9,749 bases of DNA from positions 1-9,749 of the forward strand of contig JAZQHR010000102.1 in assembly GCA_045540695.1 (NCBI GenBank). Direction: 5' to 3'. Source of the DNA: JAZQHR01 sp045540695. GTDB lineage: Bacteria > Bacillota > Clostridia > UMGS1810. Shown in pieces: positions 7,089 to 9,749 of the stretch (its first letter is position 1; each line of letters begins with the position of its first letter). Made by a program: the position numbers and the translations under genes. Below the pieces are notes generated by a model. That model saw nothing but the letters and a program-made list of their open reading frames with translations. It searched no databases and had not been told where the DNA came from.

Positions 7089-7924
7089 TATCCCATAATC
7101 CTTTTAAGATTTTCTATAACACTAAGTGCAGTTTTTAAATCAAGCTGTTCAAAGTTACTGCTCGCAGAGTAACCGTCATTGCAAAATGCAAGATGTCCTC
7201 CAAGCACGGGGTTAATAATTCGTGATAACTTGCCTGCCCTACCTGCACAGTGAAAATGAGTAACTGTCTTAACCTCTTTTTTGAGTGTTATCATAGTTTT
7301 AAATGCTTCTACCAAATCTTCCTCATTATTCGCATAAGCTATAATTTTTATAATATCAGGTTTTCTCTTTTCTAAAAATAGTGCAAGCTCCACAACCTGT
7401 TCGGTATTCATAGGTATCATAGGGTGACATGACAAGAGAACTTCTGAGCCATGATGGTGTATTTTTTCAAAAAGCTCCATTTGTTTATCTATAATCTTCT
7501 GGTCAACTACTATTTCATTTGGATTACCCTTTATAAACGAATAGTCAAGGTGCGAAAACTCCTCTCGAAAATTTGTTTTGGAATACAAATCATAGGTATA
7601 GCTTTGCACGTCTACGGCTGAAACGCCTGCCTCGGCTGATTTTAAAAGAAGGTCTACTCTTGTTTCCTCGTCTGTTTCAAAGCCTTCACACTCGTATGTC
7701 TGGTTATAGTTAAGCGACAAAATTGGAAGATGTGTCGAGTCGACTATCATTTTTATCGACTCTGTATTTTTGTATTCGTCATTCAGGCAGGAAAGGTGCA
7801 AATCTATCCCCTTTGCTCCTGCGTATTCACCATTTCGTATCTTGGCGATTGCATCGCGAACTGTTCTTTCGCGCACAACATTTACAACAAGTGGCGAAGG
7901 CTGATTGGCAAATGATTTTCTCAT
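7088..7924 (-). CDS. Type I 3-dehydroquinate dehydratase-like (AroD-fold) protein, probably not DHQ-specific
   Basis: A 278-residue TIM-barrel protein that lines up with type I dehydroquinases, which form a Schiff base with a ketone and eliminate water. The catalytic His is at 167 (LLSCHPM), the Schiff-base Lys at 193 (DIIKIIAYANNEEDL) and a conserved Arg at 235 (GKLSRIINPVLGG). Their spacing (26 and 42 residues) nearly equals that of the Salmonella enzyme (His143, Lys170, Arg213). The early substrate-binding motif, usually E-x-R, reads D41-L-H43, and the T-x-R strand end reads LSLNYNQ, so arginines that help hold dehydroquinate appear replaced. It is the first gene of a catabolic-type operon, not among shikimate genes. 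Start ATG 7924 has AGGTGA 6 nt upstream. Likely role: dehydration or a related Schiff-base reaction on another keto compound (inference). Confidence 0.82.
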   Translation of the reverse strand: MRKSFANQPSPLVVNVVRERTVRDAIAKIRNGEYAGAKGIDLHLSCLNDEYKNTESIKMIVDSTHLPILSLNYNQTYECEGFETDEETRVDLLLKSAEAGVSAVDVQSYTYDLYSKTNFREEFSHLDYSFIKGNPNEIVVDQKIIDKQMELFEKIHHHGSEVLLSCHPMIPMNTEQVVELALFLEKRKPDIIKIIAYANNEEDLVEAFKTMITLKKEVKTVTHFHCAGRAGKLSRIINPVLGGHLAFCNDGYSASSNFEQLDLKTALSVIENLKRIMG

Positions 7925-7953
7925 AATATATCACCTCATATTTTTATAATTTC

Positions 7954-7982
7954 ATAATATAATCTTGCTTTAAAAAAGTAAA
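7954..7982 (-). promoter_or_regulatory. Promoter of the five-gene operon
   Basis: On the minus strand, TTTACT (7982-7977) and TATTAT (7959-7954) are separated by 17 nt. Transcription would start near 7947, giving a leader of about 23 nt that contains the AGGTGA ribosome site. Both boxes differ from consensus, as expected for a promoter that needs an activator, and repeated half-sites lie directly upstream of the -35 box. Confidence 0.6.
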
Positions 7983-7984
7983 TG

Positions 7985-8013
7985 TTGATTATGATATTTT
8001 TATCAAATATGAT
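7985..8013 (+). promoter_or_regulatory. Upstream candidate promoter of the AraC-family gene (P1)
   Basis: TTGATT (7985-7990) and TATGAT (8008-8013) are 17 nt apart. Transcription from about 8020 would give a leader of about 50 nt. It lies inside the repeated half-sites, so a bound regulator would cover it. Confidence 0.5.
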
Positions 8014-8014
8014 A
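7985..8014. promoter_or_regulatory. Candidate AraC-type operator between the divergent genes
   Basis: The pentamer TGATA or its complement occurs at 7992-7996 (TGATA), 8001-8005 (TATCA) and 8010-8014 (TGATA), each 9 nt from the next. The heptamer TATGATA is directly repeated at 7990-7996 and 8008-8014, and TTGAT (7985-7989) pairs with ATCAA (8002-8006). The block covers about -39 to -68 relative to the operon start, where AraC-type activators usually bind, and also overlaps the upstream araC-type promoter, which would allow self-control. The AT-rich setting makes chance repeats possible. Confidence 0.45.
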
Positions 8015-8021
8015 CTATATA

Positions 8022-8050
8022 TTTACAAAACAATCAATCAATGTTAGAAT
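8022..8050 (+). promoter_or_regulatory. Downstream candidate promoter of the AraC-family gene (P2)
   Basis: TTTACA (8022-8027) and TAGAAT (8045-8050) are 17 nt apart, and the -10 is extended (TGT just before it). Its start point, about 8057, would fall at the GAGGTGG ribosome site, leaving a very short leader of about 14 nt. Either this or the upstream promoter, or both, may be used. Confidence 0.5.
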
Positions 8051-8070
8051 TATAGCAGAGGTGGTTAAAA

Positions 8071-8844
8071 ATGTCTGATTTTGATTTATCAAAAGTGATT
8101 ATACAAAAGATACAAGCTGTAAGTAAGCTTACAAATTCTCCTGTAAACGTCATAACAGAAAGGAAAAACAGAGAACGCTGGAGTATTGGTCTAAAAAAGC
8201 AAGGACAAACCATATACACCTGCAACGGAAAAAAGATACTTTCGGATGAATTTCATCCTGTGATACTTCCTATGGGATGCTCATACACGTGGACGTGCAC
8301 CGACCCTGGTGAATATTACTTTATAGAATTTGAAGCAGATATAAAATGTGATGATATACTGTCTTTTGAAATAAAAGATAATAATTTCATACTTAAAAAT
8401 TTTTATGCTATGGAAAAAAGAAGGACACTGAAAAAAGAACTTCACGAGATAAAAAACACTCGTGATTTATACGACATACTGATATTTCTTGCTGAAACTA
8501 AAACAAAAAAATATACACCTCAAAGCAAGGCAGAGCTTATAAAACCGGCAGTTAACTATATGGCTGAGAACTTTTTCGAAAACGATATAACTATATCCAG
8601 CCTTGCGAAAATGTGCGGTATAAGTGAAGTGTATTTTAGAAAAATATTTGGAAGTATATATGGTGTGTCGCCTATAAAATATTTGCATAGCATAAGAATC
8701 GATAAAGCAAAAGAGCTTCTAAAAAGTGACTTTTCGCTTGTATCTCAAGTAGCTGAAAGTGTTGGGTATAACAGCATATATAATTTTTCAAAAATGTTTA
8801 AAACATACACCGGAATGACTCCGAGAGAATTTGCTAAAAATTAA
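8071..8844 (+). CDS. AraC-family transcriptional regulator
   Basis: A 257-residue regulator with a sensing domain and a C-terminal DNA-binding domain. Residues about 1-110 look like the cupin-type AraC ligand-binding fold (ILPMGCSYTWTCTDPGEYYFIEFEAD near 65-90). Residues about 157-257 carry two helix-turn-helix motifs: ISSLAKMCGISEVYFRKIF near 175-193, and SQVAESVGYNSIYNFSKMF near 225-243, ending in the family signature YTGMTPREFAK. The start is ATG 8071 with GAGGTGG (8058-8064) 6 nt upstream. It is transcribed away from the five-gene operon and shares a 146-nt intergenic region with it, so it most likely activates that operon when the substrate or an intermediate is present (inference from context). 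Its ligand is unknown. Confidence 0.93.
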   Translation: MSDFDLSKVIIQKIQAVSKLTNSPVNVITERKNRERWSIGLKKQGQTIYTCNGKKILSDEFHPVILPMGCSYTWTCTDPGEYYFIEFEADIKCDDILSFEIKDNNFILKNFYAMEKRRTLKKELHEIKNTRDLYDILIFLAETKTKKYTPQSKAELIKPAVNYMAENFFENDITISSLAKMCGISEVYFRKIFGSIYGVSPIKYLHSIRIDKAKELLKSDFSLVSQVAESVGYNSIYNFSKMFKTYTGMTPREFAKN

Positions 8845-8850
8845 GATATA

Positions 8851-8906
8851 AAAAAGGGCTGTCTTGATGTTTATACACTGTAAATATTTATCAAGACAAC
8901 CTTTTT
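8851..8906. terminator. Bidirectional terminator between the AraC gene and the SLH gene
   Basis: An outer stem AAAAAGG (8851-8857) with CCTTTTT (8900-8906) and an inner stem TGTCTTGAT (8860-8868) with ATCAAGACA (8890-8898) form a long hairpin with a small bulge. TTTA/TAAA pairing inside may lengthen it. T runs follow on both strands. It separates two convergent genes. Confidence 0.85.
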
Positions 8907-8916
8907 ATTTTTCTAC

Positions 8917-9588
8917 TTAATTAGGATCATAAGCAGGTACATATTCTTCTTTTTCCTCAGGCTCTAAGCGTGTTCTAAGTGTTTCAAGAACCTCACCGTT
9001 TATACCATTAAGTACCCTATAGTAATTTTCCGAGCCATAAGACGTATGTTCTAATATAGGTGTATCAAGTGCGCGTGCTATCATTATTCCTACATCTTCA
9101 CGTGTAGCAGCAGCGTCCTTATCAAATGTAATATCCGCTGTGATACCAAGTGTTTTCGCTGTGGAGATATGTCCAACCGGATAACCACCATGTGTATCTG
9201 CTATTGGTTCATATCCGAGAAGCCTTACAAGCACTGTGATAGCTTCGGCGTATGAAATTTCTCCCTCAGGTCTAAATGTACCTTCTGCATCTCCCTGCAT
9301 AATCTTTAAGCTATTTGCAATGGATATATATTCTATCGCCCAATGACCTGGTGCTACATCAGGAAAAGAGCTTATATTTGTCGCTTTGGAAAGCCCGTTC
9401 ATTTTACACATCATCTTGGCAAATTCTGCTCTAGTTACCATATCTTCAAATCGCATATTGCCATCGGGGTCTCCTACCATTATTTCATACTTTTTCAAGT
9501 CATCAATATTTACCTGTGTTATTTCTACCGCATACGCAACTGAGAAAATAAGCACAACTGATAACAATGCACATATTACTTTTTTCAT
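8917..9588 (-). CDS. Secreted S-layer homology (SLH) domain protein
   Basis: A 223-residue exported protein. Residues 1-20 (MKKVICALLSVVLIFSVAYA) are a typical signal peptide with an Ala-x-Ala-like end. The rest is almost entirely SLH repeats, which bind pyruvylated cell-wall polymers. A shortened first repeat covers ~30-62 (GDPDGNMRFEDMVTRAEFAKMM), a full second one ~73-128 (FPDVAPGHWAIEYISIANSL, then GTFRPEGEISYAEAI), and a degenerate third ~135-177 (ATREDVGIMIARAL). A charged tail (EPEEKEEYVPAYDPN) ends it. No enzyme domain is present, so it may be a wall-associated scaffold or accessory factor. The start is ATG 9588, with AGGAGG (9603-9598) 9 nt upstream; an earlier in-frame ATG at 9636 would lack a signal peptide start and overlap the upstream gene. 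It probably shares a transcript with that gene. Confidence 0.88.
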   Translation of the reverse strand: MKKVICALLSVVLIFSVAYAVEITQVNIDDLKKYEIMVGDPDGNMRFEDMVTRAEFAKMMCKMNGLSKATNISSFPDVAPGHWAIEYISIANSLKIMQGDAEGTFRPEGEISYAEAITVLVRLLGYEPIADTHGGYPVGHISTAKTLGITADITFDKDAAATREDVGIMIARALDTPILEHTSYGSENYYRVLNGINGEVLETLRTRLEPEEKEEYVPAYDPN

Positions 9589-9604
9589 ATTAAAGATCCT
9601 CCTG

Positions 9605-9748
9605 TCAATCGTAATATTCGTCGTATTCGACGTCATAAATATCGTCTAAGCATATCCTGGTTTTTACTATGGTAATGTATTTTTCAGGGATGTTTATATC
9701 CGATACCAACCCCTCAACCGAGATATAATCACCTTCAGAATAATATAC
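9605..9748 (-). CDS. 3' end of an unrecognised gene with a very acidic C-terminus
   Basis: An open frame enters from the right edge and gives 47 residues before TGA at 9607-9605. It begins VYYSEGDYISVEGLVSDINI and ends DDIYDVEYDEYYD, rich in Asp, Glu and Tyr. The stop is 1 nt before the ribosome site of the SLH gene and 16 nt before its ATG, the spacing of an operon. The pattern GDYISVEGLVSDINIPEKYITI, alternating hydrophobic strands around a Gly, hints at a small beta-barrel or OB-like fold, but that is a weak guess. The start and most of the protein are outside the window, so the product cannot be named. That it is coding rests on the open frame, residue composition and spacing. Confidence 0.6.
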   Translation of the reverse strand, partial: VYYSEGDYISVEGLVSDINIPEKYITIVKTRICLDDIYDVEYDEYYD

Positions 9749-9749
9749 C

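Noticed and set aside
7088..7924. Naming the AroD-like gene aroD
   Set aside because: The catalytic residues match, but substrate-binding arginines appear replaced and no shikimate genes are nearby.
9589..9636. ATG at 9636 as start of the SLH gene
   Set aside because: The added 16 residues are hydrophilic, would sit in front of a clear signal peptide, and overlap the upstream gene in another frame; AGGAGG supports ATG 9588.
1..9749. Mobile element, phage, CRISPR or RNA gene
   Set aside because: No transposase, integrase, spaced direct-repeat array, tRNA-like fold or rRNA stretch was seen on either strand.

Overview
The window looks like an AT-rich Gram-positive chromosome, most likely an uncultured or gut-type member of the Clostridia (Bacillota). 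Supporting signs are purine-rich GGAGG-type ribosome binding sites, sigma-A-like promoters with 17-nt spacers, intrinsic hairpin terminators, an FtsH of the firmicute type and a secreted protein built from S-layer homology repeats. No genus can be named from sequence alone. There is no rRNA, tRNA, CRISPR array, transposase or phage gene.

Layout. (1) Bases 2-1570, plus strand: the 3' part of ftsH, closed by a strong terminator. (2) 1571-1745: terminator, a small perfect inverted repeat, then a near-consensus promoter overlapped by a longer-spaced inverted repeat. (3) 1746-3491, plus strand: a two-gene membrane operon, a 112-residue DUF486-type protein followed by a MATE-family exporter, ending at a 28-nt perfect palindrome that also serves the convergent operon. 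(4) 3531-7924, minus strand: a tightly coupled five-gene operon. In transcription order it encodes an AroD-like (type I dehydroquinase fold) protein, a zinc-type alcohol dehydrogenase relative with a large internal in-frame deletion, a Gfo/Idh/MocA oxidoreductase, an SDR oxidoreductase and a quinone-reductase-like MDR enzyme. Every junction is an overlap or a gap of 0-2 nt. (5) 7925-8070: a divergent promoter region with repeated TGATA/TATCA half-sites. (6) 8071-8844, plus strand: an AraC-family regulator, the probable controller of the operon. (7) 8917-9749, minus strand: an exported SLH-domain protein and, upstream of it, the 3' end of an unrecognised gene with a very acidic tail.

How the genes fit together. 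The five-gene operon plus divergent AraC regulator has the shape of an inducible catabolic pathway for a polyhydroxylated carbon source (sugar, sugar acid, cyclitol or glycoside). Redox enzymes would make or remove a ketone, and an AroD-like Schiff-base enzyme could eliminate water next to it. The AroD-like protein keeps the catalytic His, Lys and a key Arg but appears to lack arginines that hold dehydroquinate, so its substrate is probably not dehydroquinate. No transporter or kinase is encoded in the operon, and the substrate cannot be assigned.

The most notable anomaly is the alcohol dehydrogenase gene. Its N-terminal catalytic part runs directly into the Rossmann glycine motif, so about 80 residues of the usual protein are absent although the frame is open.
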